DNA of 64,000 nt, from positions 9,446,248 to 9,510,247 of the forward strand of contig NW_019211454.1 in NCBI RefSeq assembly GCF_002443255.2. The letters run 5' to 3'. Of the stretch, positions 22,444-35,200 are shown piece after piece. The DNA comes from Varroa destructor. Taxonomy: Eukaryota > Arthropoda > Arachnida > Mesostigmata > Varroidae. The position numbers and the translations under genes are program-made. Numbering within the stretch: position 1 is the stretch's first letter; every line of letters begins with the position of its first letter. The notes beneath the pieces are model-generated. The model did not search any database. It saw only the letters and a program-made list of their open reading frames with translations, and was not told the DNA's origin.

Positions 22444-25400
22444 GTAATAAAAAAAACTTAAGTAATAATAAAATAGTCGACTGACGGAGCAGAAATCGAG
22501 CTGGTGCGCTGGGATGCTTTGAGGGCCTGAGGATCATTTGTGCTCTGAAAGTATGAAAAAGTAGGGTAGAAATCTTCTTCTTTCCTCAATGGTTCGCCCC
22601 TATAAAAAAAGTTCCAGATTGTTACTTGTATTAAGAAAAAATTGCTTATTTTTGCTTCTTTGCCTAAAGCAATACATTCTTTATGATGTAATCAGCATAT
22701 AATGTGCTGAAGTTCATATTAAATTCTACACAGTATATACATACATATATATATATATACAGTAGATATATACATAGCAAGCATGTTTAAGAAATTTTTT
22801 TATCACAACCATATGTTGAATATATCTTATATGCGTTGATACGTGGTGGATAAATTCTTTTCCTATTGAAGGTGAAAATTCCGGACGCTCGACTAACTGT
22901 AAAGCCTGACGAGTAGAGCTAGGCCTCGTCTCCTGGTGACACATCTAGTCGGCGATATGAAGTTTAATATATTAAGGATGACAATGAGAAAAACCGTTTC
23001 TAATATCACGGATGTCAAACAAACGGCGCGCTTCATTCATATGCCCGACTCATTGTTTCGATCTTTCTTAAGCAGAAGCAGAGCTATTTAGAATGTCCTT
23101 ATAGAGAAATATAGACCAATAAAGAAATATCTGAGCCGTTACGAAAAGCATACTCGACACTGTCCAAGTACCTTGGTAGCTAAACGTCGTAAACATCAAC
23201 GTAAACAATGAAAAGCGACTAAATTCACTAGTTCTCGTTGTGGATTGTACGGCCAAGGTAAAGTTGAAAGACACGTAAAAGGGTCCGAGCGTCTTCGAAT
23301 CACAACATTCCGTTGTAAAACATCACGCACACTTATACTGGATACGATTTGTATCCTATGATAATGAATGTGAGGATAACAGGGCCAGCGCAGACTTCGT
23401 TCATGTTGCCCCAGGGGTAGTAAGTCGTACGTTCTGTGTCACAGAGATTTTGTCACCATTGCTCACTACATATAAATGGAACAGTGCCAAATGCGACAGC
23501 CCTCGTCTTTTCAGGATCTAAATAATTGGTTTATGAAACTCTAAACTTTACTGAATCTGGCTTATTTTTAAAGCAGCATTATTTTACCGAAATTACACTC
23601 GTACTAATAATGAAATGGTAGGATTTTAAGGCGCCGGTTATTTGCGCCAGCATGGACGCAGCAGCAGGACCCTGAAAGCGCCCTCGCACCTCGAAAAAAA
23701 CTAACTATATCTTGCGTTACTAACATAGACTGACTTTGATTTAGAGCAACAGAATTATGTACGATTGTTAGCCAAATTTGTAAATAGGTTCGATATAGCG
23801 CCAAAGTGTACATCCTCACAATTATATGCTACTAAATAAACTCTAATTTATTCAACATGTAAAACCTGTGTTTTAACTACAAATCATAAGCTTGTATGCT
23901 AGAAAAATACGAATAAGCATAATACATAATAGATTTTTTCCTGCCTCTTCCCGTTTGGGTTCGTTCTGGTACGTTTCTTATTTTTTACAACAGGTCGCGC
24001 CACAGGTATTGTGAGCTAATGTGTATGCCAATGATATTGTCTGACGCGCTGGTCACCTAGCTACGTCACTCAACGTGGTCATAATTAGCTGTAAACACGA
24101 AATGACCAACCTTGAAACGACAAGGATGGTATGTCCATTAAGGCGATTCCGATCCGAACGAGAGCGTTCATCGCTTTCATGATGGTGTCCAAAAGTTGAC
24201 GGCGTCTGCTAGAAACAATAACTGTGTGAGAGTCGATTTTGATATGTAAATTAATTATTATATTTCAACCTTTAATAGTCCATCAATTATGGTGCTTGAT
24301 TTCGAGCCTAAAACACTTACTAAATGTTTCGAGATTCAAGAGATAGAAAGTAAATAGATTCGATTCAACGTCTGGACATACAGCCTCCCCTTTTTCACTA
24401 CATAGAAAACTCGTGATGACATCTAGTCCTTACTGAGTTTTAGCAACACTGTGGTACTACCCATGTATGTCGGTCGACTAAAGTACGCACAGACTCTACC
24501 ATGAAGAGCTATTTGTTTAATGTTTTCACTGCGTGCTATATATTGTCTTCCGCTAGGCGAGCTTGTTGTAAAAAGAAGGGTATGTCTCTAGGAGGGTATC
24601 CATTTTTTAAACAATGCCTGCAAAGATTTATAGTGATCAAAATATCATGCGAAAATGTAACGTAACTAAAAGTGTAACTTGTCTACTTTACACGTTTACT
24701 TACGAGGTAATAAATTACAATTTGACTAGACAACATACGTATAAAAACATAGGTTTTGTGGCTAAGATTGTTGGAGACGACGTTTTATGCGTTAACCTGA
24801 TCCAAACGTTAATTTTCCCTTTTATATTTTCATATAAAAACAAGCAGCAAAACGAAGCACTAGGCCTTGGCGATTATAGAATACTGTATATATAGCTATA
24901 TTTCGATCGTCAACGACAAAATACGATTTTTTCCATTATAACATGAAAATTATCTAAAGAACACGAAATGTATATATAGTGTATTGTGTACTCATGTTCA
25001 AACTTAAGTACTCATCCTCTTGCTATTTTCAATTGCTCGCTGATACATTTATCTAGCTTTTTCTTTTGAGGCTCGAATCTAGCTAAATGGTTCAGTGCCT
25101 TTTCAAACAAGCATTTCGACGCTTATTCTCTGTGATATTTTCTATCGTCCACATTTTTCTATGTAAAAACTTCGCATGCAGATTGTTGTTGACAAGTATG
25201 CTGTGTAACGGTGCCATGTAGAAACAATGTCTAAAGGATTAAAAATACAATCAGTGAAATTAGAAATGATCCTTAGTAATGTCATTCTCCTAAAGGATCC
25301 GAAGAACAGCAAACACTTTCGCTAATTTTTACAGCCATGCGTCCAAAATAAATAGGTCACGGTGTTATCATACATTGCATGCATGCGTCGTTTTCGAGCA

Positions 25401-25454
25401 GTTTGTGCAGTATATAGAAGAAGAGAGGACAGATATATATATATATATATTTAT

Positions 25455-25511
25455 ATATTTCTTGCTATAAACTCGCAGTTTTGAAAAATGCGAGTTTATA
25501 GCAAGAAATAT
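25455..25511. repeat. Perfect 23-bp inverted repeat (hairpin)
   Basis: The arms 25455-25477 and 25489-25511 pair without a single mismatch across an 11-nt loop (25478-25488). A (AT)n tract lies immediately before the left arm. Stem length and loop size are in the range of a microRNA precursor or a small hairpin RNA. Perfect complementarity is more typical of a recently formed inverted duplication, or of a cruciform-prone AT tract, than of an old animal microRNA. No terminal repeats or target-site duplication point to a transposon. Confidence 0.92.
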
Positions 25512-25918
25512 TTAAATTAAAAGGTGTTACTTATTCCGTAACGACGGCGCTAAGATAAGGACTTATCACAGTCGAAAAAGTGGTAATAGATCGTCTGAGG
25601 TCGATCCAGAGCTTCATTTTCAAACAATGAACTTGTATATATAACGCGTTGATGTGTGTCCTATTTTTATACACTTTCGTAGTTGTCCTGTACACGAATT
25701 TCGGCCGGAACACGGCGACACATTGTTGATTCTTGAAATTGAACGGTTAGCTTCCTAGACATAGACCACATCTTGCAGTCAGACACAAGTTTTTGCAACC
25801 GGAATTCTACTGAAAAACGCTGTCTAGTCACATTAAAAGAAGACTAAATAAAGAAGACCTCTTTTCGACTGCTTCCAAGAAAACCGTTCGGTGTTGTTAT
25901 ACAGTGAGCAACAAGAAA

Positions 25919-26337
25919 CTAGCTGGAAGATAACGTTTGCGAGCACAAGTCTACCCGAGCGAGTGCAGATGCTACAGCACAATACGTATTATTTATGTGA
26001 CGTAACAAAATCATATTTGTGTATCTTTCGGCGTACTCGCGGCCCACATGTGGTTTCACCATTGTATCATTGGGTTTCAATATTGATTTTAGTTCAACTA
26101 TAAACTGTGAGCGTATGTCGGAATTAACGTAAAAGTGTCTCTGGGCAGATACGTAAAGGCTGTCCTCTAGAGCTTCAACAGACAAATGCACTGTATTTTG
26201 AATACAAGAAAAAAAATAGCAGACGATTTTTTTGCTTTAAAATCGAATTGAAACACATTTACACGAACCGGTTCACGTGACGCAGTTGACACTACAGTCT
26301 TTTTTGCACAGGCCAACCATATCAATAACCATAACAT
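25919..26337 (-). CDS. Candidate two-exon gene for a small secreted protein
   Basis: The model has exon 1 at 26337-26265, a 74-nt intron at 26264-26191 and exon 2 at 26190-25919, encoding 114 residues. Exon 1 starts M-L-W-L-L-I-W-L-A-C-A, which looks like a signal peptide. The acceptor is strong: a run of eight T, then CTTGTATTCAAAATACAG. Phase 1 of exon 1 joins exon 2 in frame, which stays open to a TAG. The weak point is the donor, GTGTAA rather than GTAAGT. The mature part is charged, with two cysteines near the C-terminus. No family is recognised. Alternatives are that only exon 2 is real, with a different upstream exon, or that the whole is chance. Confidence 0.27.
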
Positions 26338-26399
26338 ACAAATCAAATAGCTTACAAAGCTACTCAACTGCGTAATACGTTACAGTAAAGGCACCGTGG

Positions 26400-28650
26400 C
26401 GTCCGCGATTTACCTGAAACGAAACAGAACAATATTCAGCTGATCTCTATGTATCGAATATAGATAAATGTCTAATTACACCATTTATGCGTACAAAATA
26501 GTGTTTATATACTTACTTTGACTTATCTAGATCTATGTGTGTAGATACCGTAAAGTATGTAGATTGAAAAACGCAATATATTGGTAAGACGCGATTGTGC
26601 TTAAGGGTGTTTTTAGTTCACTTTATGTACTCGTACTATAGCCTCTCTACACTTCCAGCCTTACGGTTGTCGTCTTTGTACGAAGCCTGGGCTATGAATA
26701 TCAAACAAATAACCACAAATCGATATACCCGAATGGCCGAAATGTGTCGTACAAGAGTGTGCGGTATTCAATTAATGATTCCTTTGCCTCGGGTGTTTCT
26801 ACTAAATTCACGGATTCTCTATAGAACCGCCGTCCCTACTTAGCTACCATAACTTTAAAAAATAGACTTAAATTTTGTTACTTAAACTTTTAGTTGCATA
26901 CTGCCAAGCTTCGTCAATGCGCATTGGCTTAAGGAGAGCACGGTTGTTCGAAATGGGCCTGAGTAACGTTTCGACAAGCCGGGACCCAACCCGTTGATCC
27001 CGATTTTTCACCCCTTTCTACAGCTAGGCACCGTGAATACAAGTACCGAAAAAAAGGCACTTTTCAAAGTTCAGGCCACGTCTACTGATGAATCTGAATG
27101 TGTGTCATGGTAACCGTAGCTGTGACCAAGCACAAGGAAAATCAGCACCGCTGCATGCCTTGGAAAAATGTGTAGCGCATTATTTTTTGAAGTTTTTCTT
27201 TGATGAAATCATTTAGCATCACTATCACTGTCATATAGACAAAAAAAAAGAAGATAAATCAGCGTTGCCGTACAAAGGCATTTATTTCGCTGTAGACCGT
27301 TATCGGTGGAACGGGATTACTTACAAAGACTGAATAAAACGAACCGTTTTGTGCTAGCCCTAGATGCGCACTGCATCAATTAGAATTTTTCACGTTGGCC
27401 TATGATAACGAAGTGGCACAGGGAGCGGGCCGAAAGCTGCGTGGTCATTTTAGCTCAGCGTTTATTGTTACGTGACTGTCGAGAGGTGATAGCCTAATTA
27501 TGTAGCCAATTGCTCGTCCACAAACGCTAGAATTTCTCTTACCACAGCAGTTACGGCCTGTCCTAGCACTTCACTGCTATACGAATGAAAAACCGAAGCG
27601 TCTCGGTTGTTTAGGGCACCTAGGGGGAAGCAAAAAAAAATTAGATAAAGCAAAGAAATCAACAAAGTTCATTCAGGTTAAGTGGAAATACCGAATACTA
27701 GCGGTCTAGCAAATTACATCAGGATCGAATTATATCATCCTCGACGGATTCTGAACGATATAGTAATCGCCTTACTAAGGATCATTGCATGGGCCTACAC
27801 ATAATTACTTGAAACTTACTGAAATATGATGTACATATTCTTTGAGTTTGAAGAACTATCGGTGATTTTCTAGACTAAAAAAAAAAACGAGAAATTTGTT
27901 CTACTCGAAGGATTCGGTATCTGATGGTCACGTCCGTGAACTGCAACGTACAGAAATAATAGAAGGACTCCTAGGGGTACGGGCGTTTTAGCCGTGTTTA
28001 AAAAGTAAAATCGAACAATCAGATAAGGAATGAAGAAAATTATTCCAGGTTGTCTTTAGATATTCAAAATAAAATCAACTACGGAGTTGAGATCATCTAT
28101 CCTGTTCTCTCGTGAACAGCTTAACTTCGATGGTGAGCGCTTTTACCGGTCTTACAAATACGTGCTGCAAGAGCTTTCTCGAAAGCGCGCTATTTTTTTC
28201 AGTTTCACGAATCATTGTTGCACAGGTCACAATTAAGGCGAATTCTTTCGGTGAAAATAGTCAGATCTATTAAAAAGAGCAATCAGATCTCTGGGAGAGT
28301 TGTTCGCTACTGCAAACTTCGCATGAATTATCAATAAATACAATAGACCAGAGCAACAATTAGCCGTCACTCACCTATGAAGCTAGGTCACTTTACTCAT
28401 CAGTTAGCCTTCATGATAACCTAAGCAACCCACTTCTAAAATCCACTATAACGGCCCTCAATAGTATACACCATATATGCGGACATTGCCTATTAAGGTA
28501 AACTATTAGGACTCTCTTCAATATTTTCTATTCGCAGAAAAATGAATATTTTTATCCAGTTGCCAAGCGTAAATGTTCAAATGACCCCTCATTACTATTA
28601 CTTCCGTTAGTTATTCGAAATCTTTTACGTTCCACTGGTATCCATCTTTA
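26400..28650. other. Non-coding stretch, no gene recognised
   Basis: No exon, RNA gene or strong repeat was seen. An 82-codon plus-strand frame at 26595-26843 has no domain features and is chance length. Confidence 0.45.
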
Positions 28651-28865
28651 ATATGACGAAGAGCACCGCGCCAGCGAGGGCGCTCGTCCTATGGGAAAGG
28701 GCATTGGGCAGAGGGAAGTGCGCGACGAGAAAGGTCGACTCTTAACGACACGGCAGTTTGCAAACGCGGGCGAACGGCTTAGCTCACGACAGGCCAGAGC
28801 TAGTCGAAGGGTCGCCAATGCTGAACCGTGGCGCTTTCATTCACCATCATCGCTAACCGTTCGGT

Positions 28866-29005
28866 CAGCTGTGTGCCATTGTATGACGCGACGTTCGGAG
28901 CGCGCTAACAATTAAACTCAGCTGTACAGGATTACAGCTGTCATTTCTGTTCAGGCGTTAGAGCGAGTGTTCTTCAGCTTTTTTTTTTTGCCGATGGCCT
29001 ATAAA
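28866..29005 (+). promoter_or_regulatory. CpG-rich putative promoter with three E-boxes and a TATA box
   Basis: This segment sits in a CpG-rich island-like block (about 28,660-29,210) that stands out from the AT-rich surroundings. It has three CAGCTG E-boxes at 28866-28871, 28919-28924 and 28935-28940, then a T-run and a TATAAA at 29000-29005 set in GC-rich sequence. A transcription start about 30 bp on, near 29,030, would fit a TATA promoter on the plus strand. CAGCTG is bound by bHLH factors, so tissue-specific (neural or muscle) control is possible. The 74-codon frame at 28691-28915 in the same block is read as a by-product of the GC-rich, stop-poor sequence. Confidence 0.4.
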
Positions 29006-29030
29006 CGGCGCCATCTCAGCGCTACAGCGT

Positions 29031-29207
29031 TCTAGTAAGCGGAGAGTTCTCCTACGCTTTTTAGGAGTCACGCCGCATAGGCTTCGCCACTGACGCGGCT
29101 ATCGACTGGGAATTTGTTGTGCCTCTGAAAATAGGTGCGACCGCGGAAGTGTTAAACGAAGATCCAGACTCGAAGATTGTGCTTCGTGCGAGCTCGTTAC
29201 CTGTATC
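29031..29207 (+). other. Putative non-coding first exon (5' UTR)
   Basis: The GC-rich stretch after the TATA box contains no ATG in any frame. It ends at a splice-donor match (GTATGT at 29208-29213), after which composition falls back to AT-rich. This is the profile of a 5' UTR exon. The nearest same-strand gene that begins with an untranslated leader and a splice acceptor is at 62.7 kb, so this may be its first exon. That connection is inference only. Confidence 0.3.
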
Positions 29208-29213
29208 GTATGT

Positions 29214-32200
29214 GCGTGTCTGTGTTCGGATCATCTATGTTTGCGTCATATATATCTGATCGAGAACCGGCCTTCATGTACTTCCACTAGATTTGTAGGA
29301 ATTCGTATATAGCATTTCTAGTGCGATCAAAGGAAAAGCTGGAAAAAGATATCGGTTCGGTGGGTTGTCAGTTAGTGTTCTGCTTATAATTTGCAGTTAC
29401 AGCTGATCAAGCAACAACTTCCTTTGTCGTCTGGCCTTGATTGGATACTTATCATAGCTAATAGCCGGAGGTATACTTCGTGCGTCTCAGCGTACGATTG
29501 AGCCCAGGTAATTTCAATCAACGCAACGTAAAACAAGAGCGAACTGTTCAAAGACATTCAATCGGATAACAATCAAAAACCTTTCGCGGATTTTACAGAT
29601 TCAGGTATGTGAAATAACATTTTATCAACAAATTGTTGAACATCTATAAACGTGCATATTAAGAAATACCACCAAATAATCGCGCGATAAAAAGGCATTA
29701 AACGTTGAAGCTGAGAAATTGAGAGTAGGTCAGGCACTACGTTCACGTGGGCTATTGCGCAGGCCGCCAAATTCTTCTAGGTTTCGGGAAACTATATAAA
29801 TCAGCCGTGATTGTCCCGTTATTCCTGTACATGTACGGACTATGTAATAGACTTGTCGTGACGTAAGGACGAAGTTCAAGGTGAAGGCGAGCGGCGGCGG
29901 GTCTTCATTGAAATGAGAGGGTCGATTCGACAAAAATGACGCATGAACAGCCAGAGAAACATTTTGGCCTATTTTTTTTGTGGGCAAATTAAAAGTGCAT
30001 TGTCAGATTTTTATTATAGCAAGATAACCTTAAACGTCGTAAGTTTTGCCGATAATATACCTTTATCATGTTATGTTTAGCAAATCGCTAGAGAAATTTG
30101 TAACTGCAATATACGTTGCTTGTGCCTATTAAGTAAAATTAGGTACTCGGTTCATTCAAATTCGGTTCATTTGTGTGTGAAAGGCATCGAGGTGGTGTAC
30201 CTATTTCGCCTGTTGTACGTTGGACCTTCATTAATGATTTGCTGCAGCCTATTCAACAATCTGATTACTTAGAGTAGACTACGAGGCTGTCGTGGACCGA
30301 AACATAACCACCAAAGCACCACTCCTTATAATCGAGTAACTGAAAAGTGCTGAATAATGCCAGTATAGATTATAGAAATGTTATTAAGTCAATTATTTGT
30401 AACATATGGCTCAAAAAGCGTCTAACAAAATTATCAAGGTTACACTGCATCTAATAGAAACGTATTCATCTGTAAGCATCATACCGGAGCGGCTTGTTGC
30501 TCATCCTACTAGCTAGTACTCTTCAAAAGTGGCTGAAACCAGCGGTAGACGCGAAGGTCTTTCTGTTGTGGGTTTGGGTTTAAACGTGAGCGCCAGCGGC
30601 AATGCTGAACTATATTCGGTTTTGGGAGCGGTTCCAGGGGCCCCTTGACTAACGACGACTTTGTCAGATCAGAGTCCCACAAACTGGATCGGCAAACAGA
30701 CAACCAGTCTGCCAGTCAGTCTATGTCCTGTAACCCGGTTAACAAGCTGTAGGCTCATAACAGGATCGGATATGGCCTCATGTTTGTGCTTCTGGTTCGC
30801 TGGACATCTGATCACTACTCCGTGTGTAAATCCGACGTCTGAATCCAGTGTGTAGACAGCATTAATCAGTTTAGGAAAGCGTGTCTCCTACAAGCTTTCC
30901 TTTTCACATATCTCGTGCTGATATAGAGAGCTGTGCACAATCTCTGCTATTCACAAAATGAATGTTGATACAAACATCACATAAGCACTTGTTTTTGTTG
31001 TGACCACTTGACTACTTCAAGGTGCTGTTTTCCATGATAGAAATGTTCAATATACGTGGCTTTGGTGCCGGTGCTGTTTTATTCTTCAGTTGGTCTAATT
31101 ATATATACTTAATTTCTATGGTTACACTGAGTAAATGATTTTGTCACATAGGATTTTTTTTATCAGTAAAGGCACATTCGGGTTTGCTACTTCCGTTTGA
31201 CGACTACGATATATACATATATATTATACAATAGGTTGTTCCTTAATATAGGTTGCTCGGATCAAAAGACTGTGCTAAGCACGTTCACAAATGAAAGCAT
31301 AATCGAGAACATTGACCTTCGTCCGCCAGCAAAACGGGTCGATGTTTATTATCAGCTAGCCACGTATTTATCCTGTTTACCCTGTTTTTAGTTGTTCTTA
31401 AAAGTCAACATATGTTTGGCTTATATATTTCAAAGGTTTGTCCCCATTGTTCCACAGGTGTTTTGTTGTTTATAGGTTATTATTAGGGTTTAGAAAAATT
31501 GTTTATAGGAACGTCTTATGGCCATAAGGTCACAATGTCTGAGGTGAGAGGTCATCAAAATCACCTATCTGCATTCCCATTTTTTAATTTTTGCTAAAAA
31601 AAGAACGAACGTCATATTGAGTAGCGGGGAACTTCGATGCTTTTAAGTGCGACCTTTCCAGAAAAGATCTGCTAACTTCAAAAATCTTACAACACCGACC
31701 AGCTTACTGACTTAACGGCACCCATCTATTAAAAGTATCAATTAAGATTTTGTTATGCCATTAGATTACAAATCTAAACTTCGTTTTGCGAACCAATGTC
31801 AAAAGTCATCAAACTCAGAGTATAAATATCGCTTAGTGTTTGTTTGTCACAGCGGGCTCAATCTTTGAACATCTCCTAGCTGATTCAAAAATTTGTCAAG
31901 AAATCCTGGTCTTACGACATGACGGCACAGCGGTTATTTGTAGACGTATGATAAAAATGAAGGCATAGGCTTAACATGGACATTAAAGACTAACAGACAT
32001 CTACACACATCTACGTCAATCGCTATACACATTATACAAAGTATAACATAACAAGGTTTCAACTACCATATACGTTGATACGTTATCATGGTATGTTGGT
32101 CAAGACATGAAGATCATTCAGGGTCATGGAACTTTTATCCTACAATACTTATATGTATTTACGAATAAGTAAAACATGTTTGCTTACGATCTCTGTTGTT

Positions 32201-35200
32201 ATTGCAGCAGACCTATAACAGCGAAGTGATGCTCTGTTTCTGTATCGTTCTAGTGCTAGAACACCGTTGTAGGCTCCGCATTATTCTTGCTTTTTTGATC
32301 AGGTTATATTTTTTGTCTCCCGCAGAGCATCCTTCCTCACTTGACTGTGCAATAATCACGGGTCAAGGTTTACAACGGCACAGATGATAGATACTAGATG
32401 CTTATATGTCATCAGACTGAAACCGATCTGAGACGGTCTCATTAACAGGGGCATCAGCTTGTTGATGTAGTCGAACACTTCGCGTAGCGAAAGCAATCGT
32501 CCCCCGTTTCAATATGCCCGCGACCAACCCCTGGCTCCTGTTGGTGCTATTTTTTTGCTCGTCGTCGTTGACACTGGAGACATACCGTTCGTTGTTTATT
32601 TAAGTGTCTAAATTCGCTTGTCTAGAATAGCTTATGGGCATGCGATTAACTAGCTATACGTATTCACAGAGACGCGCCAAAATGCTGGTTCTATGCTATA
32701 CATATCTGTAAACAGTCGTACGCGACAGCAAAAGTAAGCGTTCGGCCATTGCCACTCTATGACATAGTATCCTACGTAGTACATACAGCCCCAATGACCA
32801 ACAGCCTAGACAACTTAAGATATAATAACAATGCCATTTGAGCACTGACAAATTGATTTTCTGATTGATTCGATTTGCATTGTCCCATGTTACCCCCATC
32901 CATTGTCACCTATTGCCGCGGTCACTTACCTTCTGCCTCCGGCCAAAGACCTTACCAATAGAAATTAGTCCTTGCCTATCACCAACTATCGCGTGCATTC
33001 GCCGCTGCTAGCCATGAGGCTATCAGTTTCCAATCACAGTAGCAACACTACCAATCTTCCATGGAACATGTTATGCCTCTTCTTTACGAAATTCACGGGC
33101 ATTTCTTTCCCGGCGGCCGGTACCGTTGCTCGCGGTGCATGATCCATCCCCATCAACGTCGTTAACGATGTTGGCTTAGAAACCGATAGGTCTGACCCTG
33201 CATATCTCTCTTATTACTACCTGACAAGTTTATTGTCGTTAAGCGTCCCCTAACGAGTTGTGACCTTAGGTTAGCCACAGTGTTACCGCGGTACGAGTAA
33301 AAATAGTATACAGTCGATGATTTTTCTCTGGTTAGGTCATCGCCGGCTATAGCGCGGACATGCAGAAATTCATGACGTTGCTATGCGCAAGAAATACGTC
33401 CCTCCCCGGCATTGCTGTTGCATCCGCGCATGCAGTCGATGCATCGCTGTACCGCACTGACGTCTGATGTTTGACGTCTGAAGTGAAGTGTGCCATCGGC
33501 CGATGTATTCGAAGAAGACGGGACTGGAGTAGGCGAAAACACGGGCCATGGGGTGTGGGGGAAGCGGGGGAATCGAGAACTCTTCATAGCTTCAATGATG
33601 TCCACACGGTGTCTGCGTGCGTCTGAGAATGTTGTTGGCGAAGTTTCACCGATGACACCACTAGTGATTGCCGTCGCTTGCGGGCAATCGTTTGGTTTAA
33701 TATGCGTGTGGTGGTGAAGACGCGGCGTAAGAAGCGCTCTTCTGACGTAGGAAATATTTTCTGCTGCTGTCTTCTACTAGACACCTTCGTAGCGAAACAT
33801 CTGCTCTGGTACGGACGGGTAGCAGTGATGGGTGTTTTGTGCCTACATATTTTTGTTGTTGGACAGCAGGATATCTATCATTGTATGGCAGTAGATACAC
33901 ACGTAAGCCGATTTTCTTGATTTTTTTGATGGCCAAACATGTCGATGTTATTCTTCGTAAACATTTGTCCAACATAGCTGGTTTTGTTGCCTAGCTTTAT
34001 TATGCACGTCTATACAGTGAGAATCGACATAAGAATCAAAGATAATATACTATTCTGTACTAATATAAATCTAGCCACCAAATAAGTTGTCGTAATACCG
34101 CTATTAACAAGAGTTTCTGCCAGTTATAGCAATGGTTAGTTTTCTTGAGTGTATTTACCGTAACGAAAAGCAGCGTCCGCTAAACAAGATCAACTAACCA
34201 ATTCTTACCCCTATAGACATATGACAACACCCACTTGACTTATACAGTTCTAGCAATGCCCATCTTTTACGGATGCCGAGAGTTGTTGATTCAGGTCTCG
34301 CTAATAACCTGTAGAAAGGAAAAGTGTAGTTAAATTAGAAAAAAAATAATTATAATGATATACCTAATTATATTTTTTTGCAACTACCTGCGCGGCATTT
34401 CGCAAGATCACCGTCACATGCGACTAGGATATATCGCTGTTTAGATCTGATTCTTCTGTATTTGGCCCAGGTCATCTTACTTCAATCGTGCTACGTTTGT
34501 CAGTTGACACTATTACTATATCTTGTAATAAATGTTGTGACTTCTTAAGGTCATTGACGTGTCCAACCTAGAAAAAGAGCGGTGGTACGCTTCCACGGAA
34601 ACACCGGACGTGCAAAAGTAGAACTAACTTAAAGGATTCTCATCCTTCCGCAGTAACTGTAGCTACTGCAACGTCTTGACATTCAGGTACTACTTATAGA
34701 GAAGAGGTAACTCGTAGGCGCTGCATATTTGCAATCGTAATTTAAAAAAGTAACCGGCACAAGGCATAGGTAAAAGGCTGGATACGAGAACTAATAGGTT
34801 AGGCTAGGTCTGACGCAAAGGAACTTGCCGATGATAGCCGAAGGTACATGTGACTTTCTTAGGCCCAATCGCGCGTGAATCACAAATACGCTTGATCTAT
34901 GAATTGTTACATTTGAAAGAGTATAATGGCTGATATACTGCTATATGAGCTGAATTGGTTGCACCGGAGCCTTCGGGGTGGCGACATTATTTCAAACATA
35001 TACAAGCATAGAAAGTAAAGACAACTCCAGTTTAGCATGCTAACGACGGTGTCTTGTGGATGGATATACTATGATCTACAGAGAAAGACGAAAGACAGAA
35101 ATTTCTATTGTGAAAGACAAAATGATTATTAAAATATAACATATCTCAATTTTAAAAGACGACGATTATGCTTACAATTCGTTTCTCTGACTGAGCTTAG

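Larger units (their letters stand above)
15740..25430. other. Mostly non-coding stretch with simple repeats
   Basis: No exon is supported. Open frames of 100-124 codons (15969-16322 and 22022-22396 plus, 19269-19577 minus) are within chance expectation and carry no domain that I recognise. The stretch holds a 17-bp direct repeat (21683-21699 and 21720-21736), a (TAA)12 microsatellite at 22408-22443, and two related 43-bp segments near 17,099 and 19,989. Confidence 0.45.
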
